Assembly: GCF_024181405.1 (NCBI RefSeq) | Contig: NZ_CP051302.1 | Span: forward strand, 1,798,001 to 1,862,000 | DNA from: Treponema denticola | GTDB lineage: Bacteria; Spirochaetota; Spirochaetia; Treponematales; Treponemataceae | Direction: 5' to 3' | DNA: 64,000 nt | In this document: positions 44,785 through 54,344 of the stretch, one piece after another | Numbering within the stretch: position 1 is the first letter of the stretch | Layout of the letters: each line of letters starts with the position of its first letter | Program-made: the position numbers and the translations under genes | Notes under the pieces: generated by a model | The model's input: only the letters and a program-made list of their open reading frames with translations | The model's database searches: none | What the model was told of the DNA's origin: nothing

Positions 44785-46131
44785 ATGGCAAAAGAAAATA
44801 CAAATCCGCTTGCAAGGATTCCGCAAGTTGAAAAACTTTTAAATGAAGATATATTAAAAAACACGGCAGCTCTTATCGGAAGGCCCTTTGTAGTAAAAAA
44901 GGCCTCGGAGTATTTGGAAGACATACGCAAAAAGGCAAGGGCCGGAGGGGATGTTCCTTCGCTTAAGGCCTGTGCCGAAGAAATAAGCAAACTATGCAGA
45001 CCCATAATCCGCACAAAAATTACACCCGTAATAAATGCGACGGGGATAATCCTCCATACAAACCTCGGCCGCTCTCCCCTGCCTGAAAATATTTGGGACA
45101 GAGCAAAAGAAACCGCTTCGGGCTATTCTTCTATAGAAATGGATTTGCGGGACGGAAACCGCGGAAAGAGGTTCGAGTTTTTAAATGACTGTATGAGCCT
45201 TTTGACAGGAGCCGAGGATGCCCTCATATTGAACAACAATGCGGCGGCTGTTTTTTTAATGTTAAAGGCCCTCGCAGGCGGAAAGGAAGTCATAGTTTCC
45301 CGCGGACAGCAGGTTCAAATAGGCGGAGGCTTCCGTATCCCCGAAATTTTGGAGATGGCAGGCTGTAAGCTCATCGAGGTCGGCACAACAAATATCACAA
45401 GCCTTAAGGACATTCAAAAAGCAATAAACGAAAACACGGCAATGGTGCTTTGGGTTCATACCTCAAACTATAAAATAAGAGGTTTTACAGAGCAGCCTTC
45501 AATTTCAGAAATCAAAGCCATCCTTCCGCAAAATATAATTCTCGCAGTGGATCAGGGCTCGGGAAACCTATCCTTAAATGTGCCCGAAGAGCCCACGGTT
45601 TCTTCCATTATAAAAGAAGGAGCGGATTTGGTTTGCTTTTCGGGAGATAAGATTTTGGGCGGACCGCAGGCAGGCTGGATTGTAGGTAAAAAAAGTCTCG
45701 TTCAAACCGTAGCTAAAAATCAGCTCATGCGAACCTACCGGGTAGGCAGGGCAGTAGCAAGCCTTATGCAGGAATGTCTCATCCTCTATTTAAACGGAGG
45801 AGAATCGGCAGCTCAAAGGGCGCTCCTTTTAGATCAAAAGAAAATAAAAAAGCGTGCCGAAAAAATAATTGCAAGTCTAAAAAGCGGAGCCGGAGAATTG
45901 GTGCAAAAAAACTTTTCCCTCGGAGGAGGCAGCACCCCGGACACGGGCTTCAGCTCTTGGGCCGTAAAACTAAATACAAAAAAGCCTTGCGAAAAACTAA
46001 AAACAAATTTACGCGAAATGCAGATTCCGATAATAGGCTTTATCGAAGAAGACTCTTTTTATATTCATCCTGCAAGTATCGAAGAAAAATATGATGAATA
46101 TGTAATCGAGGCTTTAAACAAGTGTTTGTAA
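44785..46131 (+). CDS. selA: L-seryl-tRNA(Sec) selenium transferase
   Basis: 448 aa PLP enzyme. It converts Ser-tRNA(Sec) to Sec-tRNA(Sec) using selenophosphate made by SelD (34.1 kb). Motifs: N-terminal IPQVEKLLNED, INATGIILHTNLGRSPLP (about 83-100), LILNNNAAAVFL and the PLP lysine Lys289 in FSGDKILGGPQAG. The ATG lies at the predicted transcription start. selB and tRNA-Sec are not in this window. uvrC follows after 3 bases. Confidence 0.97.
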   Translation: MAKENTNPLARIPQVEKLLNEDILKNTAALIGRPFVVKKASEYLEDIRKKARAGGDVPSLKACAEEISKLCRPIIRTKITPVINATGIILHTNLGRSPLPENIWDRAKETASGYSSIEMDLRDGNRGKRFEFLNDCMSLLTGAEDALILNNNAAAVFLMLKALAGGKEVIVSRGQQVQIGGGFRIPEILEMAGCKLIEVGTTNITSLKDIQKAINENTAMVLWVHTSNYKIRGFTEQPSISEIKAILPQNIILAVDQGSGNLSLNVPEEPTVSSIIKEGADLVCFSGDKILGGPQAGWIVGKKSLVQTVAKNQLMRTYRVGRAVASLMQECLILYLNGGESAAQRALLLDQKKIKKRAEKIIASLKSGAGELVQKNFSLGGGSTPDTGFSSWAVKLNTKKPCEKLKTNLREMQIPIIGFIEEDSFYIHPASIEEKYDEYVIEALNKCL

Positions 46132-46134
46132 AAG

Positions 46135-48087
46135 ATGGCGGAAATTACTACGCGTGAAAAACTGCATGAGGTTGCTCTCTCGGCTCCGAAAACGAGCGGG
46201 GTTTATCTTTGGAAGGATAAGGCCGGAACGGTCATTTATGTCGGGAAGGCTAAATCTTTAAAGAACCGCCTCAGCTCTTATTTTACATCGAACAGGGACA
46301 TTAAAACCCGAATCCTGGTTTCCCGTGCCGAGTCAATCGAGTACATTCAAACCGAAAACGAGTATGAAGCCCTCCTCTTGGAAAATACTCTAATCAAAAA
46401 GCATAAGCCGAGATACAATATAAATCTAAAAGACGGAAAAACCTATCCCGTCTTAAAATTAACCGATGAAGAATTCCCGAAAGTTTACCGCACTCGGAAC
46501 ATTAAAAATGACGGCTCAAAATATTTCGGGCCGTTTCCCAATGTTTCGGCCGTCGATATGTTTTTAGCTCTTATAAAACATAATTATACCCTGCGTCAAT
46601 GTAAGCGATTAAAAAAGCGGGAAACTCCTTGCCTTTATTTCCACATCGGAAGATGTAAGGCTCCCTGCTGCGGAAAGATAAGTGCAGAAGAATACGGTAA
46701 GGATATAGAAGAAATTACCCTGCTTTTAGAAGGTGAAATGGAAGATGTTTCCGGCACCTTAAAAGAAAAGATGAAAGAAGCGGCAGAAAAAAAAGAGTTT
46801 GAAAAAGCCGCCCGTCTCCGTGACGGAATACAGGCAGTCTATGCTCTACGCGGACAAAACATAGTTCAAGACATGGACCCGGAAAGCCGCGATTATATTG
46901 CATGGGCCTTTGAAGGAGCCATGGTCAGCATCGCCGTTTTAAAAATGAGAAACGGACGGCTTGTCGGCCGCGACCTTTACCGCTCACACAGCTTAAAAGA
47001 AGAAGGAGAAATTCTATCCGAATTTATATCGGCTTATTACACTTCGGCAAACGAGGTTCCGCCTAAAATATTTATTCCGCAAGCTGCCGAAGGAAACGCC
47101 CTCATCGAAAAATGGCTTAACGAGGAGCTTCACGCAAAGACAAGGATAAGCATTATTCCATTAGAAAAAGAAAGTCTTGCAGCAGAAGAAACATCAGCGG
47201 CAGACAGTCTTACCGAAATCGAAGAAGCGGCTTCCAAAACAATCGGCTACACCGTTAAAGAGCCGGCACCTTCGGCTGCCCAAGAAGAGAAGCTGAATCT
47301 TTCTCCGGCTGAAATTAAACACCACAAGGCGGCATTGAAGATGGCTCGCTTTAACGCAAAAGAAGATGCCATGCGCCGCCTAAGAGAACAGGGAGATTTT
47401 GCCGCTGTTGAAGACTTACAAAAAAGGCTTAACCTGCCCTGCCTTCCGCAGCGTATCGAAGGCTTCGACATTGCTCACCTCGGCGGCACATTTACGGTCG
47501 CTGCCCTGATTTCTTTTAAAGAAGGAAATCCCGACAAAAAGAATTACAGGATATTCAGGTTAAAAAATACTGACGGCGTAATCGATGACTATGCTTCGAT
47601 GAGGGAAGTAATAGCCCGCCGCTATACCCGACTTCTCAACGAGGGTGCAGACCTCCCCGATCTAATTCTTATAGACGGAGGCATTGGGCAGGTAAATGCT
47701 GCAAGCAAAATTGTAAACGCCCTCGACCTCGGCATTCCGGTTATCGGCCTTGCCGAAAAAAATGAAGAGGTTTATTTTCCGCATAATTCGAAACCTGTCA
47801 TCTTGCCGCGAAGAAGCGATGCCCTCCGCCTTCTCCAAAGAATCCGTGATGAGGCTCACCGCTTTTCAAACACAAGGAATAATAAACTCCGAAGATCAAA
47901 CAAACTTAAAACCGAATTTGAAAACCTTCCCCACATCGGCAAAAAGAGAGCCCATGTTTTGTTAAAAGCCTTCGGCAGCACGGAAAACCTAAAAACGGCA
48001 ACAGCCCAAGCTCTTTCCGAAACCGCAAAGATTTCTTTAAAACAAGCAGAAGAAGTTTTGGAAGCGGTGAGGGCGACCAATAAATAA
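46135..48087 (+). CDS. uvrC: excinuclease ABC subunit C
   Basis: 650 aa; makes both incisions in nucleotide excision repair. The GIY-YIG nuclease domain (SGVYLWKDKAGTVIYVGKAK) is N-terminal. A Cys-containing linker (CLYFHIGRCKAPCCGK), the UVR motif (about 200-235), the RNase H-like nuclease (GFDIAHLGGTFTVAA; LILIDGGIGQVNAA) and C-terminal helix-hairpin-helix motifs (LPHIGKKRAHVLLKAFGS) follow. No Shine-Dalgarno; it starts 3 bases after selA, so it probably depends on reinitiation. Confidence 0.97.
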   Translation: MAEITTREKLHEVALSAPKTSGVYLWKDKAGTVIYVGKAKSLKNRLSSYFTSNRDIKTRILVSRAESIEYIQTENEYEALLLENTLIKKHKPRYNINLKDGKTYPVLKLTDEEFPKVYRTRNIKNDGSKYFGPFPNVSAVDMFLALIKHNYTLRQCKRLKKRETPCLYFHIGRCKAPCCGKISAEEYGKDIEEITLLLEGEMEDVSGTLKEKMKEAAEKKEFEKAARLRDGIQAVYALRGQNIVQDMDPESRDYIAWAFEGAMVSIAVLKMRNGRLVGRDLYRSHSLKEEGEILSEFISAYYTSANEVPPKIFIPQAAEGNALIEKWLNEELHAKTRISIIPLEKESLAAEETSAADSLTEIEEAASKTIGYTVKEPAPSAAQEEKLNLSPAEIKHHKAALKMARFNAKEDAMRRLREQGDFAAVEDLQKRLNLPCLPQRIEGFDIAHLGGTFTVAALISFKEGNPDKKNYRIFRLKNTDGVIDDYASMREVIARRYTRLLNEGADLPDLILIDGGIGQVNAASKIVNALDLGIPVIGLAEKNEEVYFPHNSKPVILPRRSDALRLLQRIRDEAHRFSNTRNNKLRRSNKLKTEFENLPHIGKKRAHVLLKAFGSTENLKTATAQALSETAKISLKQAEEVLEAVRATNK

Positions 48088-48113
48088 TAATTGAAGAATT
48101 ACTTAAAAAAGCT

Positions 48114-48503
48114 TTAAGCGATAACCGTTTTCATTTCTTCTAAAGTATTAGCATAATTTTCTTTAAACTTTGCAAAAAAGCCGTCAAGCAATTCAATGTT
48201 TGCAGGGCTTTTAATATTTGAAGGTTCAACCAAAAACTTTTCGATATTTTTTGCAGAGTCGCCCAAGATGTTTGCACCGACCGTATAGGAACTTCCTTTT
48301 ATCTTGTGAGCCGTTTTCCGTACATTTTCACGTAAAACATCATCACTTAAAACAGTTTCGGCACTTGCACCTAAGAGAACATTCAACCGATCTATTTCAG
48401 CCTCATCTTTTTCATAGGCTTCGATAAAGGTTTCAAGTAAACTCATATAGATTTCCATGTCCCCGTCCACAAGTTCCATCGCCGCCGCTTTATCTAAATA
48501 CAT
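48114..48503 (-). CDS. HPt-domain phosphotransfer protein
   Basis: 129 aa single-domain protein. The four-helix HPt pattern carries the phospho-accepting His66 in TAHKIKGSSYTVGA. It would relay phosphate in a multistep two-component system. No kinase or regulator is adjacent; htpG lies upstream and is separated by a hairpin terminator. Good GGAGG ribosome-binding site. Partner unknown. Confidence 0.88.
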   Translation of the reverse strand: MYLDKAAAMELVDGDMEIYMSLLETFIEAYEKDEAEIDRLNVLLGASAETVLSDDVLRENVRKTAHKIKGSSYTVGANILGDSAKNIEKFLVEPSNIKSPANIELLDGFFAKFKENYANTLEEMKTVIA

Positions 48504-48530
48504 ATCGCCTCCAATAATACGAAGATAAAC

Positions 48531-48555
48531 AGCCCGGCAGAATCCATGCCGAGCC
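48531..48555 (-). terminator. hairpin between htpG and HPt gene
   Basis: 9-bp stem with two G-U pairs (48547-48555 with 48531-48539), 7-nt loop, followed on the minus strand by GTTTATCTTCG. The U-run is weak, so it is probably a partial terminator. Confidence 0.55.
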
Positions 48556-48578
48556 GTCTACTACTTTATCAATAAAAT

Positions 48579-50501
48579 CTATTTTAAGTTTGTCATCAGC
48601 CTGTTAAGCCTTTTTACAAAGTCGACCGGAGCCTTTAGCTCTCCGCTTTCGACCAAGAGGGCTTGTTCCAAAAGGAGGTTGGACATATCTTCTACAAATT
48701 CTTTATCCTTCGAATCCTTTAATTTTTGAACCAAGGGATGATCGGCATTTACTTCCAAAATCGGTTTTACGGCACTTGTATTAAACTGCCCCATAGCCCT
48801 CATCATTCTTTCCATCTGCAAGCTGGGATCGGTTTCATCCACAACTATACATGAAGGAGAATCGGAAAGGCGTTTTGAAAAGCGAACCTCTTTTACCTTA
48901 TCGCCGAGAACCTCTTTAATCTTTTCGAGTACGGGCTTAAAGTCCTTTTCTTTTTTTTCGGCTGCTTTAGTTTCTTCTTCGGTATTAAGTTCTTTATCGG
49001 AGCCGGCTCTGTTTGCAGCCTTTAATTCCCAGTCCTTGTATTTTCCCAATGAAGGAATAATTATATCGTCAATCTCATCGGGCATAATTAAAACTTCAAA
49101 ACCTTTTTGTTTGTATACTTCAAGATGAGGAGATTGACGCAAGGTTTTTTCGTCTTCACCAGTGATGTAGTAGATAGCCTTTTGATCGCTTTTCATTCTT
49201 GAAACATAATCGGCAAAACTGGTCCACTCATCTTCTTTTACTTCGGGCGAAGTTGTCTTAAAGCGTACCAAGTCGGCAAGCTCTTCCCTGTGTTCATAGT
49301 CGCCGTACAAGCCTTCTTTTAATGGGCGGTTAAATTCGGCTATGAATTTATTGTATTTTTCTTTGTCGTTTTCGGCGAGCTTTTTAAACTCTCCTAAAAG
49401 TTTTTTAACCGAAGCGTTTTTAATGTTTGAAAGAATTCTATTTTGCTGCAAGATTTCGCGGCTTACGTTTAGTGGCAAATCTTCACTGTCTATAACGCCG
49501 CGCACAAAGCGGAGATATGTGGGCAGAAGTTCTTTTTCATCATCGGTAATAAAGACCCTCTTTACAAAGAGTTTAACTCCCGGCTTATAATCCGCATGGA
49601 ACATGTCGAAGGGTGCTTTCGACGGAACATAAAAGAGGGTTGTGTATTCTTGAGTTCCTTCCGCCTTTGTGTGCACATAGAGTAAAGGCTCTTGAGAATC
49701 GTGAGAAATGGATTTATAAAAGTTAAAATAATCCTCTTCTTTTAATTCCGATTTAGGCTTTTGCCAAATAGCACCGGCATCGTTTATCTGTTCCGTTTTA
49801 AAGGCTTCCGATTTTACCTTTCCCTTATCGTCATATTGCTTTTCGGTAAAATGAAGATAGATTGGGAAGGCGATGTGGTCGGAATAGGTTTTAATTATTT
49901 CTTCGATACGCCATCGGGTAGCATACTCCGAGTCCTCATTATTTAAGTGAAGAATAACACAGGTTCCGTTTGCTCCTTCGGTTACATCATCTATTATGGG
50001 GAAGGCCGTATCGTCAACCTTTTCCAAGTCGTAGGCACCCTTTCCGTCCGAAGTCCACTTCCAAACATCGTTTTCTCCGGCTTTTTTGGAAATAACATCG
50101 ATGGTAGAGGCTGCCATAAAGGCCGAATAAAAACCTACACCAAATTGACCGATAAGGTTTGAATCTTTTTTATCGGCGGCTGCAAGCTGATCTAAAAAAG
50201 CCTTTGTTCCGGACCTTGCTATCGTTCCCAAATTATTTTTTAGATCTTCCTCGTTCATACCCAAGCCGGTATCCCGCACGGTAAGCGTATTGGCCGTATC
50301 GTCAAAACAGATATCGATTCTGGGCTCGAATTTAATCTGCTTATAAGCTTCATCGGAAAGGGTTAAATACTTTAACTTATCTAATGCATCCGAAGCATTG
50401 GAAACAAGTTCCCTTAAAAAGATTTCCTTGTTTGAATAAAGCGAATGAATAATGAGCGACAAAAGCTGGTTCACTTCAGTTTCAAACTTGTACTGTGCCA
50501 T
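48579..50501 (-). CDS. htpG: Hsp90-family chaperone
   Basis: 640 aa from ATG 50501 (MAQYKFETEV), chosen for GGAGG 6 nt upstream; the longer frame is not conserved. GHKL ATPase domain motifs: NKEIFLRELVSNASDALDKL, DTGLGMNEEDL and IGQFGVGFYSAFM. The middle-domain RGVIDSEDLPLNVSRE and C-terminal dimerisation region are present. It lacks the MEEVD tail, as expected for bacteria. Confidence 0.97.
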   Translation of the reverse strand: MAQYKFETEVNQLLSLIIHSLYSNKEIFLRELVSNASDALDKLKYLTLSDEAYKQIKFEPRIDICFDDTANTLTVRDTGLGMNEEDLKNNLGTIARSGTKAFLDQLAAADKKDSNLIGQFGVGFYSAFMAASTIDVISKKAGENDVWKWTSDGKGAYDLEKVDDTAFPIIDDVTEGANGTCVILHLNNEDSEYATRWRIEEIIKTYSDHIAFPIYLHFTEKQYDDKGKVKSEAFKTEQINDAGAIWQKPKSELKEEDYFNFYKSISHDSQEPLLYVHTKAEGTQEYTTLFYVPSKAPFDMFHADYKPGVKLFVKRVFITDDEKELLPTYLRFVRGVIDSEDLPLNVSREILQQNRILSNIKNASVKKLLGEFKKLAENDKEKYNKFIAEFNRPLKEGLYGDYEHREELADLVRFKTTSPEVKEDEWTSFADYVSRMKSDQKAIYYITGEDEKTLRQSPHLEVYKQKGFEVLIMPDEIDDIIIPSLGKYKDWELKAANRAGSDKELNTEEETKAAEKKEKDFKPVLEKIKEVLGDKVKEVRFSKRLSDSPSCIVVDETDPSLQMERMMRAMGQFNTSAVKPILEVNADHPLVQKLKDSKDKEFVEDMSNLLLEQALLVESGELKAPVDFVKRLNRLMTNLK

Positions 50502-50811
50502 ATCAACCTCCAAAAAAATAAGCGCAGGGATTTTCAAATCCCGAGCATTGTTTTTTTACGCACTTTCGCAATGAAATGAGAAAGTGCATATTAAAAGGAT
50601 AATAAATTATCGGTAAAAAGGCAAGGGGAGAGAATTTTATCCGAAAACTTAAATAATTCCGTAAAAAACTAAAAAAATTTTTAGTTATGCCGATATTCAT
50701 CATTAACAGTGAGCGTATTTAAATGTGTACCGCAAAGCCTTTCTAACAAAAAAATGATGCAAAATCTCCAAGCTTATTAGTGTACATAATACAAAAGATT
50801 GTAGGTCAAGC
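50502..50811. other. 310-bp region upstream of htpG
   Basis: Holds two hairpins in the htpG leader: GGGATTT/AAATCCC (50527-50542), and GCACTTTC/GAAAGTGC with a 12-nt loop (50560-50567 and 50580-50587). No CIRCE (TTAGCACTC) heat-shock operator is seen. The rest is AT-rich with no convincing ORF. Confidence 0.5.
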
Positions 50812-51018
50812 ATGTATAATAAATTTCAATCTAACCAGAGGTCCGGTGTGGATGAAAATTTGTATAAGGATAAAACTCCTGAACAGATTTTAATCGAGAA
50901 ACGGGCAGAATTATTTTTAAATGCTGCAAAGAAAAACCCCAAAAAGTTTATATATAGACTAAAAAGGTTTAACCTTAAGTTAAAATATATCAAAACTAAT
51001 TTTTATCAAAATAAATAA
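50812..51018 (+). CDS. small basic protein, unrecognised
   Basis: 68 aa, rich in Lys/Asn, with a PEQILIEKRAELFLNAAKKN helix and a basic C-terminal half. Weak ribosome-binding site (AGG six nt before the ATG) and a strong hairpin right after the stop support a real gene. No family recognised. It stands alone between htpG and the TPM gene. Confidence 0.45.
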   Translation: MYNKFQSNQRSGVDENLYKDKTPEQILIEKRAELFLNAAKKNPKKFIYRLKRFNLKLKYIKTNFYQNK

Positions 51019-51073
51019 GCGTTTCAGCTTACCGCCATGGACGGCGGAGATTGCAGCTGAAAGCGTTTATTAA
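51019..51073 (+). terminator. nested hairpin after the small ORF
   Basis: Inverted repeat TTTCAGCT/AGCTGAAA (8 bp; flanked by further partial pairing) encloses a second stem CCGCC/GGCGG. It lies between convergent genes. T-rich sequence follows on the plus side. Confidence 0.55.
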
Positions 51074-51105
51074 AAGAGCATTTTTTTTATAATTCTAAGT
51101 AAAAC

Positions 51106-51885
51106 TTAAAAACTTCTTCCTCCGCCGCCGTGAGTTCTTCCGCTTGATGATGTATGTGTAGAACTACCTCCCGAGTCTCCTCCGCTATTTGATTTAATGA
51201 CGTGCGATACCGTATTGGTAGAAAGAAACACATCATCAATAGTTTCAAAAGAAACAAGACTGTTCTTTTTAATATCATAGAAGGGAGCAAAGGCAAAGGC
51301 TTCCTTGTTTTTATATTTTCTTTGTGTGCCTAAAAATTTAAAAGCAAAGCTGATAACTGCAATACCTAAACTGATTAAAATTTCCATAAGCGAAAGACTG
51401 TTGTAAAACTTCCGAGCAAGGGCCTTAAGATAAGATTCTATTCCCTTGGCATAATTATTTTCTTTTAATCCTCCGTATATTAAAGAGTCTAAAAGTTTTT
51501 CAATGCTATTGTCGGTAAGAGTGCTTATCGTTTTTTTTCCATGGGTTGAAATATGTGCATATCGACTGCCTTGAGTACCATCCCCGGTTACAATGAGTAA
51601 AAGGCTTCCTTCACTTTCGGTTCCTTGACCGTAACCGTTATAGTCAAAATAATCATCGGCATAGTCTTGAGGACTTTTTTCTCCTGTGGATGGAACAATT
51701 ACAATTACGGTTTCAGACTTACTCTTTTGCGAAATCTTATATAAGCTTTTCTCTATCTTTGAAAAACTCTCTTGACTTAAAACCCCGGCTTCATCTATCA
51801 AAAGTTTTTTTTCAATTTCTGCATACGAACTTAAACCTATACAGAAAAAAATTATCAATGAGCAAATAATTTTTTTTACTACCAT
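51106..51885 (-). CDS. TPM-domain membrane protein (YdjH-like)
   Basis: 259 aa. Signal peptide (about 1-22), then an extracytoplasmic TPM domain (VLSQESFSKIEKSLYKISQ; GQGTESEGSLLLIVTGDG), a transmembrane helix around 165-185 and a C-terminal tail ending THGGGGRSF, the Gly/Ser-rich tail common to YgcG/YdjH proteins. It overlaps the zinc-ribbon gene by 7 bp. In Bacillus subtilis the YdjG-YdjH-YdjI proteins act with the PspA homologue YdjF in envelope stress. Confidence 0.82.
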   Translation of the reverse strand: MVVKKIICSLIIFFCIGLSSYAEIEKKLLIDEAGVLSQESFSKIEKSLYKISQKSKSETVIVIVPSTGEKSPQDYADDYFDYNGYGQGTESEGSLLLIVTGDGTQGSRYAHISTHGKKTISTLTDNSIEKLLDSLIYGGLKENNYAKGIESYLKALARKFYNSLSLMEILISLGIAVISFAFKFLGTQRKYKNKEAFAFAPFYDIKKNSLVSFETIDDVFLSTNTVSHVIKSNSGGDSGGSSTHTSSSGRTHGGGGRSF

Positions 51886-52958
51886 ATAAACCTCCCGCCC
51901 AAAAGTAAGAGAGCTGCAAGGATTCCCGATATCAAACCTGAAACAAGGGCAAGTTTAGATTTGTTTAACGGAAGCTCTCCTGAAGATTTTCCGGTTTGCC
52001 CATTTACGGCAAAGACATAGGTTTTTCCCTTATAAAGATAAGTGAGTATCCATGATGGAAGCAAAACGTAATTATAATTTTTTACGGTGTAGGAAGTATT
52101 ATCCTCTTCATCTTCAAAACCTCCGCTGTAATCGGTAGAGTCTTTAATAAGGTCTTTAGTATAATCCTCTGCTCTACTTTTTATTGTAGGCTCAACATCT
52201 TCTTTTTTAATGTCGTATTGCTCCGAAAAAAAGCCTGCAAGATAGCCTTGAGAAAAATCTTTTTGATTCTCTAAATCATATGGACTTATTCCGTTTATAA
52301 GGTTTTTATCTATCTTTGTAAAAGCCAGCTCTTGAAATTTATCCAACTCAATTTTCCCCTTGCGCTCAATCTTATACTTATCCGTTTTTGTATATTCAGT
52401 GTTCCCGCTTTTCCATGATGAAACCTTTAAACCTACTGCGTGATAATCAAGGTCTGCAACAACATCAGCCTGCCAGTGTGGAAGATAAACTCCGGTCATT
52501 TTTTCTTGCGTACCCGTATTTGTAAAATCTGCGGGTACATATTTTTTCCCTTCTACCCAAGAAGCAAAACATTTTAAGGCATCTTTTTTATCAAGCTTAA
52601 AGGGAATAATCTTATCGGGCTTAAATTCCCCTCTGAGTCTTTCGGATAAGACTACGGGGCTATGACAATAATAACAGAATGCCGCACTTGAAGTTTCTCC
52701 TGCCACGACTTCCGCTCCGCAGTTGTTGCAGTGATATTGTTTTACGGATCCGTTATTTCCGCTTTTACTTTCGGAAGAAGAGGAACCTTCAGAGCCACCC
52801 CTTTTTGCTTTTAGACCTTCCATGTAGCGGGTAATTTCTTCTTCCGTATAACTTGAAAAACAATAATCGCACTTAAAACCTCCGGCCGCCGGTTTAAAAC
52901 TTATAGGCGCACCGCAGCCCGGACATTTATAATTTTCAACACTCATATCTTTCCCCAC
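51879..52958 (-). CDS. zinc-ribbon membrane protein (YdjG-like)
   Basis: 359 aa. N-terminal zinc ribbon (CPGCGAPISF with CDYC), a Ser-rich linker, a second zinc ribbon (CNNCGAEV with CYYC), a soluble middle region and a C-terminal membrane helix (ALVSGLISGILAALLLLGG). The order of domains matches YdjG-type proteins. It starts 9 bp after the SPFH gene. Likely partner of the SPFH and TPM proteins at the membrane. Confidence 0.8.
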   Translation of the reverse strand: MGKDMSVENYKCPGCGAPISFKPAAGGFKCDYCFSSYTEEEITRYMEGLKAKRGGSEGSSSSESKSGNNGSVKQYHCNNCGAEVVAGETSSAAFCYYCHSPVVLSERLRGEFKPDKIIPFKLDKKDALKCFASWVEGKKYVPADFTNTGTQEKMTGVYLPHWQADVVADLDYHAVGLKVSSWKSGNTEYTKTDKYKIERKGKIELDKFQELAFTKIDKNLINGISPYDLENQKDFSQGYLAGFFSEQYDIKKEDVEPTIKSRAEDYTKDLIKDSTDYSGGFEDEEDNTSYTVKNYNYVLLPSWILTYLYKGKTYVFAVNGQTGKSSGELPLNKSKLALVSGLISGILAALLLLGGRFIW

Positions 52959-52967
52959 ATTTATCGG

Positions 52968-54188
52968 TTATAATTTTGTTCCGCATTCGGGACAGAATTT
53001 TGCTCCAGCTTTTACTTCCGCGCCGCATGAAGGGCAGCCGCTTCCTTGAGGTTTAGGAGTTCCGCATTCGGCACAAAACTTTCCGGTATTTTTATGGCCG
53101 CACTCTGTGCAAAACCATTCTCCGGCTGCCTTAGCTCCGGCACCTTGTTGTTGCCCTGCTCCTTGAGCAGCTCTCTGAGAGGCTTGATTCATTTGCATCT
53201 GCTGCATATTGGTTTGACTTGCCTGCCCCATAAAACCGCCTGCCGCATTCATGCCCATACCCATACCCATAAAGGCCATTCCGGCTCCTGCTTGATTTGA
53301 ACCTGCAGCTTCCATACCGCGGGCAATCGAGCCTTGCACATAGCCTTCACGTACACCGGGATCGCCGAGCATCGCTCCTTTATTACGCATATTGATAAGT
53401 TCTTTAGATTCATCATCGTAGGAAATACTTGCAATACCGACTGAAAGCACCTCCATTCCGCGCAAATCCTTCCATGAATCATCCAGAATCTCGGACATGT
53501 GTTTGCTTAAAACCGTTCCCTTTGAAGGAATAAAGGAAATGCGCTCGCCTTCCATAGACATTTGGCTTATGGCAGCCTGTAAGGCTTCTAAGAATTCGCT
53601 CAAGTATTGTTCGTTTATTTCATCAATGTGAACATTTACGGCATCCCGAGGACAAGCTTCTTTAAAAAACTTTATCGGATCGGTTATTTTAATCGAATAG
53701 TTTCCGAAGGTGCGCAAAAACAATTCCGCATTATAGAAGTTGTCAAAGTATTGCAGAGGATTGGGAGTACCGAACTTAATACCTTTAATCTCCTGTAAAT
53801 TAACATAAAATACTTCCTGCTTCATCGGGGTGGTACCGCCGAATTTAAAACGGCTGAAGGTTTCTTTTAGGGCATCTCCGAATTGACCGCCGAATAGGGA
53901 GGGCGATGCCGAATTTTCAACCTTAAAATATCCGGGCTCCGCCGTATAATCGACTATCTTTCCCCCGTCCACCAACATCATAAACTGGTTTTGATTTACA
54001 TGAATAATAGAACCGTTTGAAACGACATCGCTTGAACCTTTTTTGTTTGTGTTACGTTTATCTGTGCGGACGGCAACTCCTTTTGCAAGGACAACGCCCT
54101 CACCCATATCGCCCGCCTCAATAACTTCGAGCCATTGATCGGCCAAACCGCCGCCCACTGCTCCAACTGCTGCTGATATAAGACCCAT
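52968..54188 (-). CDS. SPFH-domain protein with C-terminal zinc ribbons (YdjI-like)
   Basis: 406 aa. N-terminal SPFH/band-7-like domain (about 1-280, WLEVIEAGDMGEGVVLAKGV at the start), a Met/Gln/Gly-rich linker, then two C-terminal zinc ribbons (FCTECGHKNTGKFCAECG and CPSCGAEVKAGAKFCPECG). The same layout occurs in B. subtilis YdjI. First gene of a three-gene operon; AAGGAG precedes the ATG. No PspA gene is adjacent. Confidence 0.87.
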   Translation of the reverse strand: MGLISAAVGAVGGGLADQWLEVIEAGDMGEGVVLAKGVAVRTDKRNTNKKGSSDVVSNGSIIHVNQNQFMMLVDGGKIVDYTAEPGYFKVENSASPSLFGGQFGDALKETFSRFKFGGTTPMKQEVFYVNLQEIKGIKFGTPNPLQYFDNFYNAELFLRTFGNYSIKITDPIKFFKEACPRDAVNVHIDEINEQYLSEFLEALQAAISQMSMEGERISFIPSKGTVLSKHMSEILDDSWKDLRGMEVLSVGIASISYDDESKELINMRNKGAMLGDPGVREGYVQGSIARGMEAAGSNQAGAGMAFMGMGMGMNAAGGFMGQASQTNMQQMQMNQASQRAAQGAGQQQGAGAKAAGEWFCTECGHKNTGKFCAECGTPKPQGSGCPSCGAEVKAGAKFCPECGTKL

Positions 54189-54297
54189 AATTTACTCCTT
54201 TAAATTTAAACTTACATAATTATGATATAACAAAAAAATCAAAATATCAATACTTGAATAATATTATTGACAACATGGGTTATCGTATTCTCCTGCC

Positions 54298-54326
54298 TTG
54301 TTTTTATGCGCCAAATCGGCTAGTAT
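54298..54326 (+). promoter_or_regulatory. promoter of the second GNAT gene
   Basis: TTGTTT (54298-54303), 17-bp spacer, TAGTAT (54321-54326), then AAGGAG and ATG at 54345. Confidence 0.55.
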
Positions 54327-54344
54327 TAACCAAGGAGAAAAACA

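Noticed and set aside
50502..50811. CIRCE heat-shock operator before htpG
   Set aside because: The inverted repeat found (GCACTTTC/GAAAGTGC, 12-nt loop) does not match TTAGCACTC-N9-GAGTGCTAA.
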